Origin: an uncultured Bacteroides sp.
Lineage (GTDB): Bacteria > Bacteroidota > Bacteroidia > Bacteroidales > Bacteroidaceae
Assembly (NCBI GenBank): GCA_949294185.1
Contig: CASFGA010000007.1
Coordinates: 124,001 to 188,000, forward strand
DNA: 64,000 nucleotides
Reading direction: 5' to 3'
The notes under the pieces were generated by a model, which worked only from the letters and a program-made list of their open reading frames with translations, was not told the origin of the DNA and ran no database searches. Positions within the stretch are counted from its first letter, which is position 1. Each line of letters opens with the position of its first letter. Position numbers and translations under genes: made by a program. This document shows, in pieces, positions 8,117 through 16,948 of this stretch.

Positions 8117-10609
8117 ATGAAAAAACTTTTCGCAACTTTATTTGCTGTGGGACTGTTCTGTCAGCTTCAGGCTACAGATTTATTTACACCAGTCCAAAAA
8201 ACAGATTTGAGGCTTCCTTCCGTTCCATTGCTTACTTCAGATCCTTACTTTTCTATATGGTCACCTTATGACAAGCTGAACGAAGGGACGACAAAACACT
8301 GGACTGACGATGAGAAATCACTGATAGGAGCCGTGCGTGTAGACGGTAAAGTCTATCGTTTTATGGGCAAGCAAGCGCTCGAATCACTGGTGCCGATGGC
8401 CGGAAGCACCGAGTGGGAAGGGAATTATACCTTTGACGCGCCTCAAGGTGAATGGACTCTCGCCGATTATACTCCGACCGGTTGGCAAAAAGGGAAAGGT
8501 GCATTCGGAACGAATGACATGCCCGCAGTAAGAACTGCATGGAACACAAAAGACATTTGGGTGCGTCGCGAATTCGATTTGAACGAGATTCCCGATTCTC
8601 CCATATATCTCAAATATTCACACGATGATGTGTTTGAACTTTATCTGAATGGGGAAAAACTGGTGGCTACAGATTACTGCTGGCGGAACAACGTTCTCCT
8701 GGAATTGTCTGACAAGGCACGCACAAAGATTCGCAAGGGGAAAAACGTAATAGCAGCACATTGCCACAACACGACCGGAGGGGCTTATGTGGATTTCGGC
8801 CTGTATACCACCAACCGGAAAATAGCAGGATTTGAGAACGTGGCGATACAAAAGTCGGTCGATGTATTGCCGACCCAGACTTATTATACATTCGCCTGCG
8901 GCCCGGTAGAGCTGGATGTGGTCTTTACAGCTCCCATGCTGATTGATGACCTCGACCTGATTTCCACTCCGATAAACTATATATCCTATCAGGCTACATC
9001 TACCGACAAGAAGAGCCATGACGTACAGGTCTATATCGAGACAACACCTCAGCTTGCAATCAACGAAATGACCCAACCGACCAAGGCAAAAGTCATAAGA
9101 AAGAACGGTATCAACTATGTGCAGGCAGGCAGCATCGACCAACCGGTTACGGAACGCAAGGGAGACCTTATCTGCATAGACTGGGGATATGTTTATCTGG
9201 CCGGGAAAAACGGGGCAAACACATCCGTCAGCTTAGGAGACTACACAGAGATGAAGGCCGGATTTTCAGCCCACGGGGAGCTGATGCCCGGACGACAAGA
9301 AATAATCACACGCAATGCCGATGAAATGCCTGCTATGGCCTATATGGAAAATCTGGGGAACGTATCCTCTGAGGGGAAAAGCGGCTTCATGATGATAGGA
9401 TATGACGATATTTACTCTATAGAATATATGTATGAACGCCGTATGGCATACTGGAAACACGACGGGAAGGTCAGCATCTTCGATGCTTTCGAGCGTGCGG
9501 AAGACAATTATCAAAGCGTAATGGAACGTTGCCGTGAATTTGATGCCATGATTATGAAAGATGCAGAAAAAGCGGGAGGAAAAGAATACGCTGAAATCTG
9601 TGCTGCTTCCTACCGCCAGGTAATGGCCGCCCACAAGCTGTTCACCGACAAAAACGGGAATCTACTGTTCTTCTCGAAAGAAAACAACAGCAACGGATGC
9701 GTCAATACGGTCGATCTGACCTATCCATCCGCTCCACTTTTCCTTGTCTACAATCCGGAACTGCTGAAAGGCATGATGACAAGTATCTTCGATTACAGCG
9801 CAAGCGGAAGATGGCACAAGCCTTTCCCGGCTCATGACCTGGGAACTTATCCGATTGCCAACGGACAAGTGTACGGAGGCGATATGCCGATTGAAGAAGG
9901 AGGGAATATGGTGATCTTGGCTGCCGCCATCACGGAAGCGGAAGGCAATGCCGACTATGCGAAGAAGTATTGGGACTTGCTTACCATTTGGACCAACTAT
10001 CTGATTGAATACGGCCAGGATCCGGAGAACCAACTCTGTACGGACGATTTCGCCGGACACTGGGCACATAATGCCAACCTTTCGGTAAAGGCCATCATGG
10101 GAGTGGCAGGATACAGCAGGATGGCCAAGACTTTGGGTCTGGATGATATAGCGGAAGAATATATGGCAAAAGCAAGAGAGATGGGGAGAAAATGGATGGA
10201 GATGGCGCAAGAAGGAGACCATTACCGCCTGGCTTTCGACCGTCCGGATACGTGGAGCCAGAAGTATAACATGATCTGGGACAAGATGTGGGGCACCAAC
10301 ATATTCCCGGGCGTAATGGAAAAAGAGCTGAAGTATTATCTGACCAAGCAGAATCCCTTCGGACTGCCGCTGGACAGCAGGAAAGAATACACCAAATCAG
10401 ACTGGATTATGTGGACGGCATCCATGTCAGACGATATGGAGACCTTTCACAAATTCATCAATCCCCTATATAAATATATTAATGAAACGGTATCCCGGGT
10501 GCCTATCAGCGACTGGCACCACACCGACAGCGGGGAATGGGTAGGTTTTCGTGCCCGCTCCGTAATCGGCGGATACTGGATGAAAGTTCTGATGGACAAG
10601 ATGAAATAA
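8117..10609 (+). CDS. Glutaminase A-like protein (DUF4964-DUF5127-DUF4965-DUF1793)
   Basis: 830 aa with a signal peptide (MKKLFATLFAVGLFCQLQA). The N-terminal segment LPSVPLLTSDPYFSIWSPYD followed by HWTDDEKSLIGAVRVDG is the DUF4964 signature. Residues about 110-240 hold an inserted jelly-roll resembling galactose-binding domains (WVRREFDLNEI, VFELYLNGEKL). The C-terminal half is an alpha/alpha barrel, with CVNTVDLTYPSAPLFLVYNP, HDLGTYPIANGQ, EEGGNMVILAAA and DDFAGHWAHNANLSVKAI, as in fungal GtaA-type glutaminases and their Bacteroidetes relatives. It is probably periplasmic or surface located. In Bacteroides many family members are annotated as glutaminases without biochemical proof, so the substrate remains open. 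Confidence 0.85.
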   Translation: MKKLFATLFAVGLFCQLQATDLFTPVQKTDLRLPSVPLLTSDPYFSIWSPYDKLNEGTTKHWTDDEKSLIGAVRVDGKVYRFMGKQALESLVPMAGSTEWEGNYTFDAPQGEWTLADYTPTGWQKGKGAFGTNDMPAVRTAWNTKDIWVRREFDLNEIPDSPIYLKYSHDDVFELYLNGEKLVATDYCWRNNVLLELSDKARTKIRKGKNVIAAHCHNTTGGAYVDFGLYTTNRKIAGFENVAIQKSVDVLPTQTYYTFACGPVELDVVFTAPMLIDDLDLISTPINYISYQATSTDKKSHDVQVYIETTPQLAINEMTQPTKAKVIRKNGINYVQAGSIDQPVTERKGDLICIDWGYVYLAGKNGANTSVSLGDYTEMKAGFSAHGELMPGRQEIITRNADEMPAMAYMENLGNVSSEGKSGFMMIGYDDIYSIEYMYERRMAYWKHDGKVSIFDAFERAEDNYQSVMERCREFDAMIMKDAEKAGGKEYAEICAASYRQVMAAHKLFTDKNGNLLFFSKENNSNGCVNTVDLTYPSAPLFLVYNPELLKGMMTSIFDYSASGRWHKPFPAHDLGTYPIANGQVYGGDMPIEEGGNMVILAAAITEAEGNADYAKKYWDLLTIWTNYLIEYGQDPENQLCTDDFAGHWAHNANLSVKAIMGVAGYSRMAKTLGLDDIAEEYMAKAREMGRKWMEMAQEGDHYRLAFDRPDTWSQKYNMIWDKMWGTNIFPGVMEKELKYYLTKQNPFGLPLDSRKEYTKSDWIMWTASMSDDMETFHKFINPLYKYINETVSRVPISDWHHTDSGEWVGFRARSVIGGYWMKVLMDKMK

Positions 10610-10632
10610 AATTTAGGCCATAATCATAATTT

Positions 10633-10666
10633 CAGGCGGATGCATCATTTCCGATGTATCCGCCTG
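10633..10666. terminator. Strong hairpin after the glutaminase-like gene
   Basis: CAGGCGGATGCATC at 10633-10646 pairs with GATGTATCCGCCTG at 10653-10666, with one G:T pair and a 6-base loop. It sits 24 bp after the stop codon with a short pyrimidine-rich tail, so it is a likely transcription terminator. Confidence 0.7.
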
Positions 10667-10725
10667 TCGTTTCTACACAAATACAAGTCATAAAAAACTT
10701 TTCAACAAAATCCATTCTTTTCAGG

Positions 10726-10756
10726 TTTGCCGTTTCCCGGTTTTTTCGTTTCTTTG
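10726..10756 (+). promoter_or_regulatory. Possible promoter for the esterase operon
   Basis: TTTG at 10726-10729 and TTTCTTTG at 10749-10756 are 19 bases apart. The -7 element differs from TAnnTTTG at one position. The start codon is 44 bases further on. Confidence 0.45.
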
Positions 10757-10800
10757 TAAAAGTTTTCAAAGCCTTTTTATTTACTTAAAAACATAACACC

Positions 10801-11634
10801 ATGATTCGCAAATCTTGTTTGTTCTGCCTTGTCCTATTGTTTGCCATCCATCAGGCAAAGGCCGCGCGCATTGATACACTGTCGGTAGAAAGTCCTAAAA
10901 TGGGAAAGAACATAGAAGTTCTGGTATTCGTCCCCGACCAATGTGAAAAGGGGAAAAACTATCCTGTAATCTACCTGCTGAACGGGTATAGCGGAAACGC
11001 ACACTCATGGCCCGCCATCAAGCCGGAACTGCCCGATATGGTAGATCGCGACGGCATCATCGCCGTTTGTCCGGACGGACAGAACAGTTGGTATTGGGAC
11101 AGCCCCACACAAAGCGGCAGTCAGTTTGAAACATTCGTATCATCCGAACTGACAAGCTACATCGACAGCCATTATCCCACCGTCAAAAGCCGCACAGGAA
11201 GAGCCATTACCGGATTCAGCATGGGAGGACACGGAGGCATGTGGCTGTCAATCCGCCATAAAGATGTGTTCGGAGCAGGAGGAAGCATCAGCGGAGGACT
11301 GGACATCCGGCCTTTTCCCGACAATTGGGACATGAAGAAACAGCTCGGTGAAGAGAAGCAAAACCAGGCACGTTGGGATGCCCACACCGCCATCACCCAA
11401 CTTGACAAGATAAAGAACGGTGATTTGGCTCTGATTATCGACTGCGGAACGGACGATTTCTTCTATGAAGTGAACTGCCAGTTCCATAAAGCCCTCTTGC
11501 AGCGCGGCATCAACCACGATTTTATCAGCCGTCCGGGAGTACACGACGGCAGATACTGGAACAATTCACTCGACTATCAGTGGCTATTCTTCAAGAAATA
11601 TTTTGACGGATACCGGGACTACCACAAGAAATGA
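10801..11634 (+). CDS. Secreted esterase of the alpha/beta hydrolase esterase D (FrmB-like) family
   Basis: 277 aa with a signal peptide (MIRKSCLFCLVLLFAIHQAKA). The nucleophile elbow is GFSMGGHGG (Ser near residue 141), preceded by YPVIYLLNGYSGNAHSW (oxyanion strand), with the acid in IIDCGTDDFFYE and the catalytic His in SRPGVHDGRYW. This layout is the putative-esterase/FrmB-like family, whose Bacteroides members often act on acyl or feruloyl esters of polysaccharides. No glycan-utilisation genes are adjacent, so the substrate is unknown. The stop overlaps the next start by 4 bp, linking it to the DNA-metabolism-type protein downstream. Confidence 0.85.
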   Translation: MIRKSCLFCLVLLFAIHQAKAARIDTLSVESPKMGKNIEVLVFVPDQCEKGKNYPVIYLLNGYSGNAHSWPAIKPELPDMVDRDGIIAVCPDGQNSWYWDSPTQSGSQFETFVSSELTSYIDSHYPTVKSRTGRAITGFSMGGHGGMWLSIRHKDVFGAGGSISGGLDIRPFPDNWDMKKQLGEEKQNQARWDAHTAITQLDKIKNGDLALIIDCGTDDFFYEVNCQFHKALLQRGINHDFISRPGVHDGRYWNNSLDYQWLFFKKYFDGYRDYHKK

Positions 11635-12398
11635 CCGTCTTCCGATTCGACTTTACATTTGAAGGATTACTCACTGCCCTATTCGACGCCTACAGCCGGA
11701 AGCAGTTTCCCGACATCCTGCTCAGAGCAGAGGAGCCGCTTCCGCTGTTTTACGACGAGACACATACTGTGATTACCGACCCGGAAAAAGCAGAACGGGT
11801 GTGGAAAGCCTTGCAGAAAAAACTTTCACGGGCAGCCTTGAGTGCCTTTACCCGATGCTGGCTGTCAGAATTGCCCGATGCCCCGATGCTGATGTTCCGG
11901 TATATGCGGAAAGTCATCGATGCTCCACACTCCATTGAAACCGACTTCGGCGATGCGGATGTGCTTGCAATCTTCCAATTAAGCAGGAAAGTGGAAGGAG
12001 AACGCTACCGCATCCTACAGTTCATGCGGTTTCAAAAGACATCCGAAGGTATCTATTTCGGAGCAATGGAGCCAATCTATAACGTGATCCCTCTGACCAT
12101 CGCACATTTTCGTGACCGGTTCGCCAACCAACGGTGGCTGATTTACGACATAAGGCGCAAATACGGATTCTATTACGACGGCAAGTCTGTGACTGAAATC
12201 ACGTTCACCGATTCCGGCCAAGAGCATCTGCAAACCGGAATCCTGAACGAAAGCCTGCTGGCGGAAGATGAAAAGTTGTTCCAGACCCTGTGGAAAAGCT
12301 ATTTCAAGGCGATATGCATCAAGGAACGGCTGAATCCGACAAAGCATAAGAAAGACATGCCCGTCCGATACTGGAAGTATCTGACGGAAAAGCAATAG
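11631..12398 (+). CDS. TIGR03915-family (DUF4130) protein, no adjacent radical-SAM partner
   Basis: 255 aa. MTVFRFDFTFEGLLTALFDAY, the basic helix segment, and YRILQFMRFQKTSEGIYFG through DIRRKYGFYYDGKSVTEITF are typical of the TIGR03915 family of probable DNA-metabolism proteins. This family is normally encoded next to a radical-SAM protein (TIGR03916 group) thought to act in DNA modification or repair. Here the neighbours are an esterase (4-bp overlap, upstream) and truA (convergent); no radical-SAM gene lies in the window. It ends 4 bp from the truA stop on the other strand. The fold has been likened to uracil-DNA-glycosylase-type proteins, but the activity is unproven. Confidence 0.75.
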   Translation: MTVFRFDFTFEGLLTALFDAYSRKQFPDILLRAEEPLPLFYDETHTVITDPEKAERVWKALQKKLSRAALSAFTRCWLSELPDAPMLMFRYMRKVIDAPHSIETDFGDADVLAIFQLSRKVEGERYRILQFMRFQKTSEGIYFGAMEPIYNVIPLTIAHFRDRFANQRWLIYDIRRKYGFYYDGKSVTEITFTDSGQEHLQTGILNESLLAEDEKLFQTLWKSYFKAICIKERLNPTKHKKDMPVRYWKYLTEKQ

Positions 12399-12402
12399 TC
12401 CG

Positions 12403-13161
12403 TCAGTCTAAGTCAAGGAACAAACCATCGGGATAACCTACATCAACCAGAAAAAGAGCATGGCCCGGAACCGAAGTGCCGGCACTGCAACGGTTTTTTT
12501 CCTCAATCACCCGCCGGAAACCGTCGACAGAAAGTTTCCCCCGCCCTACTTCAACCAACGTACCTACTATTGCACGCACCATATTCCGCAGAAAACGATC
12601 AGCCTGGATGGTAAATACCCACTCATCATCTCCCGCCTGCTCCCAGTATGCCTGCATGATACGGCAGTTGTTCGTCTTCACATCCGTATGAAGCTTGCTG
12701 AAACTGGTAAAGTCCGTATAGTCGAACAGTGTCTTTGCCGCTTCATTCATTTTGTTGAAATCGAGCGGCTGAAAGATCCGCCAAGCATAATGACGCGCGA
12801 AAGGGTCTTTCCGGAGCGTTATATAATATTTATAAGTGCGGTAAACCGCATCGAAACGGGCATGGGCATCTGTCGTCACCTCACGTATACGATATACAGA
12901 AATATCCGGAGGCAGCAGACGATTCAACTTGTCAACCAGCATTACGCCGTCCGGCACAGCATCAAAATCGAAGTGGGCCACCATCAGACGGGCATGTACA
13001 CCCGCATCCGTCCGTCCTGCACCCACTATCTCCACTTCACGGCGAAGGACAGTAGACAGCGCTTTCATAAGCATTTCCTGCACACTCACGCCGTTCGGCT
13101 GAATCTGCCATCCGTGATACGCCGTCCCGTCATAGGCCAAATAGACAAAATATCTGTGCAT
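12403..13161 (-). CDS. truA: tRNA pseudouridine(38-40) synthase TruA
   Basis: Converts U38-U40 of the tRNA anticodon arm to pseudouridine. The 252-aa protein has [20 protein letters not shown] at the start and the catalytic motif [11 protein letters not shown] with its Asp near residue 53. NYRTYKYYI-type and DFTSFSK segments and the C-terminal [20 protein letters not shown] complete a full-length TruA. It converges on the TIGR03915 gene (4 bp apart) and follows a DUF5715 lipoprotein gene by 9 bp in the same direction, so the two are probably cotranscribed. Confidence 0.96.
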   Translation of the reverse strand: MHRYFVYLAYDGTAYHGWQIQPNGVSVQEMLMKALSTVLRREVEIVGAGRTDAGVHARLMVAHFDFDAVPDGVMLVDKLNRLLPPDISVYRIREVTTDAHARFDAVYRTYKYYITLRKDPFARHYAWRIFQPLDFNKMNEAAKTLFDYTDFTSFSKLHTDVKTNNCRIMQAYWEQAGDDEWVFTIQADRFLRNMVRAIVGTLVEVGRGKLSVDGFRRVIEEKNRCSAGTSVPGHALFLVDVGYPDGLFLDLD

Positions 13162-13170
13162 AATCTGATT

Positions 13171-13839
13171 TTATCTCGCCGTAATATGGAAACAGCCTTG
13201 CCTCAACTCATATTTCACATAGCAACGGTCTGCTTTGCGCAAATCACGCAAAACTTCCGCCAACACCAGTTTCAGCGTGTCAGCACTCACATCCTGCATC
13301 GGCCTGCCGTCCGGATCTTCCACCTTGGTGAAACGTTTCCAGCTCACATCAAAAGTTGTCCCGTAAAAATGGCAGGAGTTCATCGAGGCATTGCCGTTCG
13401 TGCGGCGCAGACGCTTCACATCTTCCTTTGTCCGCGTGACAGAGGTCACTATCACCTTGTTCGGATTCAATCCCTTGCTTTCCAACGAATCAAGAAAATT
13501 CGTTCCAAGCGTATCAAGCAAGGCACTTGCTCTCGGTATGAGGTAGGGAATGGAATGTGTCAACGAGTCCATGTCATACCAGTCACAGGGAGAAATCTCA
13601 ACCAACCTTTCAGTCAGCTCTTCCGCCTCTTCACGAGAAGCGATGGGACGGATGCCAATCTTCTTGGCCACAGCCAACTGCACGGAGTTGACATCGCCAA
13701 ACGAGCGTTTATAACTGACAACTCCCCGGATATTGCGCGGCTCGTTCATCTTCATCGACATGTCTTTTTTCGTACAGCCGCCGGCCACCGCGCCCAAGAA
13801 CAAGGCAAAAACGCACCCTGCATATAACCAAATCTTCAT
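13171..13839 (-). CDS. DUF5715-family lipoprotein, M15 peptidase-like
   Basis: 222 aa. MKIWLYAGCVFALFLGAVAGGC carries a lipobox (AGGC, Cys22), so the protein is likely anchored on the periplasmic side. The C-terminal half has VTRTKEDVKRLRRTNGNAS, then NSCHFYGTTFDVSW, and ends with GCFHITAR. This spacing of S/C-H-x5-7-D and a late H is the zinc-ligand pattern of M15 D-Ala-D-Ala peptidases, and DUF5715 proteins are placed near that fold. A role in peptidoglycan trimming is therefore plausible but not shown. It lies 9 bp upstream of truA. Confidence 0.75.
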   Translation of the reverse strand: MKIWLYAGCVFALFLGAVAGGCTKKDMSMKMNEPRNIRGVVSYKRSFGDVNSVQLAVAKKIGIRPIASREEAEELTERLVEISPCDWYDMDSLTHSIPYLIPRASALLDTLGTNFLDSLESKGLNPNKVIVTSVTRTKEDVKRLRRTNGNASMNSCHFYGTTFDVSWKRFTKVEDPDGRPMQDVSADTLKLVLAEVLRDLRKADRCYVKYELRQGCFHITAR

Positions 13840-13893
13840 TTCATCCTTTTTAAAAATCCGGATGCAAAGATAAAAATAATCGGCGAAAATACA

Positions 13894-14820
13894 TCATTCC
13901 GCCCGCCCTTCGTCATTCTTAATCTCATCGCGCAGCTTCTCCCGGTATTCACGCGGCGACATGCCCAGATAACGCTTCACATATTTCCCGAAAAAGGACA
14001 GACTGGGAAATTCCAGCTCGTTGGCCACCTCTTTGATGCTTTTCCGCGTCCGCTTCAGCTGATACTCCACATCCTTCATCACATACCAGTTTATCCATTC
14101 CGAAGCCGTATGCCTGCTCACTTCCTTGCATACCGACGAGAGATACTTCGGCGTAACGTGCAGCTTGTCGGCATAAACCGACACCATGCGCTTTTTAGGA
14201 TATGACGACGACAGCACATCGAGGAAGGCCTGAAACAGATTATTGCCCGAGGAATAAGGGAAATATGAGTGTTCCGACTCCATAAACCGTTCCATCGAGC
14301 TTCCCAACTCGTACATGAAAGCCTGAACCAACGAATCTATCACTTCTTTCTGATACTTGCAAGGCTCTCCCCTCAGCTTGGAGCGGAGCAAGTTAAAATA
14401 CTGATTAAATATCTCAACCTCTTTCGCGTTCAGCGAAAAGACCGGATGCGTTTCCAGATAAAGCTTGAAATTCCACCGGCTTCGGAAGGACATCAGCTGA
14501 AAGATGTATCCCGGTGCCATAAGAAAGCCACTGCTCTGAAAATCCGCGCTTATCACATTGTGTTCCAGAATATCATTGGGCAAGCAAATCAGCAAATCAT
14601 TTTCCTTAAAATCATACGATTGGTCGTTAACCCACACCGACCCCTTTCCTTTGCGGCAAAGCATTACGACAAAAATGTCCATGCGCACCGCATTATTGTT
14701 TTTTATCTTACCCACATCCTCGATGATGGCAAGGCGATCGTCGTAATAGGTAGCGACTTTGTCCAATATTTCACTTTTCTCCAAACCTCCGGTCATTATC
14801 TTCTTTTCTTCCATAAACAT
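13894..14820 (-). CDS. AraC-family transcriptional regulator
   Basis: About 308 aa from ATG 14820; upstream in-frame ATGs at 14895 and 14835 are possible but add sequence unlike the family. The N-terminal part is a cupin-like sensor domain (FVVMLCRKGKGSVWVNDQSY, FKENDLLICLPND). The C-terminal 100 residues carry two helix-turn-helix motifs of AraC/XylS: VSVYADKLHVTPKYLSSVCKEV and IKEVANELEFPSLSFFGKYVKRYLGMSPREYR. The gene is monocistronic with a long AT-rich upstream region. The regulated genes and inducer cannot be told from the context. Confidence 0.9.
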   Translation of the reverse strand: MFMEEKKIMTGGLEKSEILDKVATYYDDRLAIIEDVGKIKNNNAVRMDIFVVMLCRKGKGSVWVNDQSYDFKENDLLICLPNDILEHNVISADFQSSGFLMAPGYIFQLMSFRSRWNFKLYLETHPVFSLNAKEVEIFNQYFNLLRSKLRGEPCKYQKEVIDSLVQAFMYELGSSMERFMESEHSYFPYSSGNNLFQAFLDVLSSSYPKKRMVSVYADKLHVTPKYLSSVCKEVSRHTASEWINWYVMKDVEYQLKRTRKSIKEVANELEFPSLSFFGKYVKRYLGMSPREYREKLRDEIKNDEGRAE

Positions 14821-15137
14821 CTTTCTCTGTTGCATGCAAATTAAAGGAATATCCCCGAATCTGCAATCATACTTTTGTCCGAACAAATGTCCCATTTTTC
14901 CTTTTCACTCTTTTTCTCTGCCCATCGGGAGAATCCGGAAACACACTGTGAAAAGTTTTTTTTCATCTTTTCATATATCTGGCAGATGCGTATGAAAAAA
15001 TCCTCCCATAAATATAAAATTTATGTTCTGACAAGAAAAAAAGTAAAAAGGGACATTCTTTTTCAGGCAAAAGAGAGGATTTTTCAATAAAACTCACTTA
15101 CTTTGCATCAGTTTAATCAAGCATAAATATCAAAGCT
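14821..15137. other. Divergent intergenic region araC / winged-helix gene
   Basis: 317 bp, AT-rich, between divergent genes. A possible -7 element TTACTTTG lies at 15098-15105, before the rightward gene. No RNA gene or repeat was recognised. Confidence 0.4.
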
Positions 15138-15362
15138 ATGGACAAGACTACCATCGGACTTAACGCAGGTATCGTTTGGCATCTGCTGAATGACAACAAT
15201 CGCAAATGGGAATACAATGAATTGAGAGACGCATCCGGACTTTCCGACCGTGACTTAAACGCGGCCATCGGTTGGTTGGCAAGAGAAAATAAGATTGAAT
15301 TCTGCCACGACGACCAGACTGACACCGATTCCTTCTTCATTACAATGAACATATACATTTAA
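15138..15362 (+). CDS. Small winged-helix DNA-binding protein (DUF2582 family)
   Basis: 74 aa forming essentially one winged helix: IGLNAGIVWHLLNDNNRKWEYNELRDASGLSDRDLNAAIGWLARENKIEF. This is the PF10771/DUF2582 pattern, widespread in Bacteroidales and often placed before transporter genes. The next gene, a K+/H+ antiporter, begins 17 bp after its stop, so they probably share a transcript and this protein may regulate it. There is no ligand-binding domain. Confidence 0.85.
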   Translation: MDKTTIGLNAGIVWHLLNDNNRKWEYNELRDASGLSDRDLNAAIGWLARENKIEFCHDDQTDTDSFFITMNIYI

Positions 15363-15379
15363 AGACTTAGCGCACATAC

Positions 15380-16867
15380 ATGAACATTTCGCTAGAAACA
15401 GGTCTGCTGGTAAGTTCCGTACTTATCTTTTGCAGCATTCTGATAAGCAAGACGGGATATCGTTTCGGCATCCCTACCTTATTGATGTTTCTTTTGGCCG
15501 GAATGCTCTTTGGAAGTGACGGATTAGGTATACAGTTCCACAACATATCCGAGGCGCAAAGCATCGGAACGGTAGCACTCTGCATCATTCTTTTCAGCGG
15601 CGGAATGGATACCAAATGGAATGATATCCGGCCGGTTCTGTATCCAGGCATCGCTTTGTCTACGGTGGGCGTGCTGCTCACTACGCTCATAACGGGAGTA
15701 TTCATTTACTGGATATCCGGTTGGCAGCATACCGAAATAGGTTTCAGCCTGATGGGCTCGCTGCTTCTTGCGGCCACAATGTCGTCTACCGACTCGGCTT
15801 CGGTCTTCAACACCTTACGAACGCAGCGCATCAACCTGAAAAACAATCTGCGTCCTATGCTTGAACTGGAAAGCGGAAGCAATGACCCGATGGCTTATCT
15901 GCTTACCATCATTCTGATTCAATGCATCCAGGCAGGAAACGTATCAGGATGGGAAGTCGCGGGCTCCTTTCTCCTTCAGTTTCTGGTAGGCGGATTAGGC
16001 GGATTTCTTTTCGGCAAACTGACCGTATGGGTTATCAACCGCATCAATTTGAGAAACGGAGAACTGTATTCCATACTTGTCCTGAGTTTTATCTTCATCA
16101 TATACTGCACCATTTATCTCTTGAAGGGAAACGGCTATCTGGCTGTCTACATAGCGGGAATGATAATAGGAAACAGCAATCTGTTCAAGAAAAAAGAAAT
16201 CGGAACCTTCCTCAACGGAATGACATGGCTGCTGCAAGTCATCATGTTCCTTATATTGGGGCTGTTGGTCAATCCGCATGAAATGCTGGGCGTAACCGTT
16301 ACAGCCGTACTGGTAAGCCTTTTCATGAATTTCATTGCACGCCCTGCAAGCGTGTGGCTCAGCCTGCTTCCTTTCGGGAAGAAAATAAACAACCAGTCGA
16401 AAGCCTTTATCTCATGGGTGGGATTGCGCGGGGCCGCGCCCATTATCTTCGCCACTTATCCGGCGGCGGCCCAAGTGGACGGAGCCGAACAGATATTCAA
16501 TATCGTATTCTTCGTTACGATTCTTTCACTGCTTACACAAGGCATGTCGCTGTCATGGATGGCCCGGAAGCTGCATTTGTCTGAACCGGCTCCCGACAAT
16601 GAAGAGAACTTCGGCATAGAAATCCCTGAGACAGTGGGAAGCCAGCTGCATGAAATGATCTGTACGCAGCAGCTTCTTTCACACGGGAATCATATCAAAG
16701 ACATACCTTTCCCCAAGGGAGTGCTGGTGATGATGGTAAAGAGAGGAGAAGAATATATCGTGCCAAACGGGAAAGTGGAATTGAAAGAAGGTGACATCCT
16801 CCTGCTGATAGCAGAAAACCATGTGGAAACCCCTGCACCTCCCCCTGCCAGTCCGCATCAGACATAA
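15380..16867 (+). CDS. Potassium/proton antiporter (CPA1, NhaP2/CvrA type)
   Basis: 495 aa with 12-13 transmembrane segments in the first 400 residues and a cytoplasmic C-terminal TrkA-C-like domain (about 410-485: PETVGSQLHEMICTQQLLSH, KGVLVMMVKRGEEYIVPNGK, LKEGDILLLIAENH). The CPA motifs FSGGMDT and SSTDSASVFNTLR (ion-binding Asp of the unwound helix) and VGLRGAAPIIFATYP are present. TrkA-C points to the NhaP2 branch that exports K+ in exchange for protons. It follows the winged-helix gene by 17 bp. Confidence 0.9.
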   Translation: MNISLETGLLVSSVLIFCSILISKTGYRFGIPTLLMFLLAGMLFGSDGLGIQFHNISEAQSIGTVALCIILFSGGMDTKWNDIRPVLYPGIALSTVGVLLTTLITGVFIYWISGWQHTEIGFSLMGSLLLAATMSSTDSASVFNTLRTQRINLKNNLRPMLELESGSNDPMAYLLTIILIQCIQAGNVSGWEVAGSFLLQFLVGGLGGFLFGKLTVWVINRINLRNGELYSILVLSFIFIIYCTIYLLKGNGYLAVYIAGMIIGNSNLFKKKEIGTFLNGMTWLLQVIMFLILGLLVNPHEMLGVTVTAVLVSLFMNFIARPASVWLSLLPFGKKINNQSKAFISWVGLRGAAPIIFATYPAAAQVDGAEQIFNIVFFVTILSLLTQGMSLSWMARKLHLSEPAPDNEENFGIEIPETVGSQLHEMICTQQLLSHGNHIKDIPFPKGVLVMMVKRGEEYIVPNGKVELKEGDILLLIAENHVETPAPPPASPHQT

Positions 16868-16906
16868 GAAAAGCTCCGCCATCGCACGGATAACGGGAGT
16901 TTTTTG

Positions 16907-16914
16907 TACCTTTG
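16907..16914 (+). promoter_or_regulatory. -7 promoter element upstream of yeiH
   Basis: TACCTTTG matches the TAnnTTTG consensus, 35 bases before the start codon at 16949. No good TTTG element is present at the expected distance, so it is a partial match. It lies just after an inverted GCTCC / GGGAG pair with a T-run (about 16872-16906) that may end the antiporter transcript. Confidence 0.45.
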
Positions 16915-16948
16915 CACCCGCATTTTCAAAACTTAAAAATTATAAGAC

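Noticed and set aside
12460-13827. 455-aa plus-strand frame across truA and the DUF5715 gene
   Set aside because: It is an antisense shadow of two well-recognised genes.
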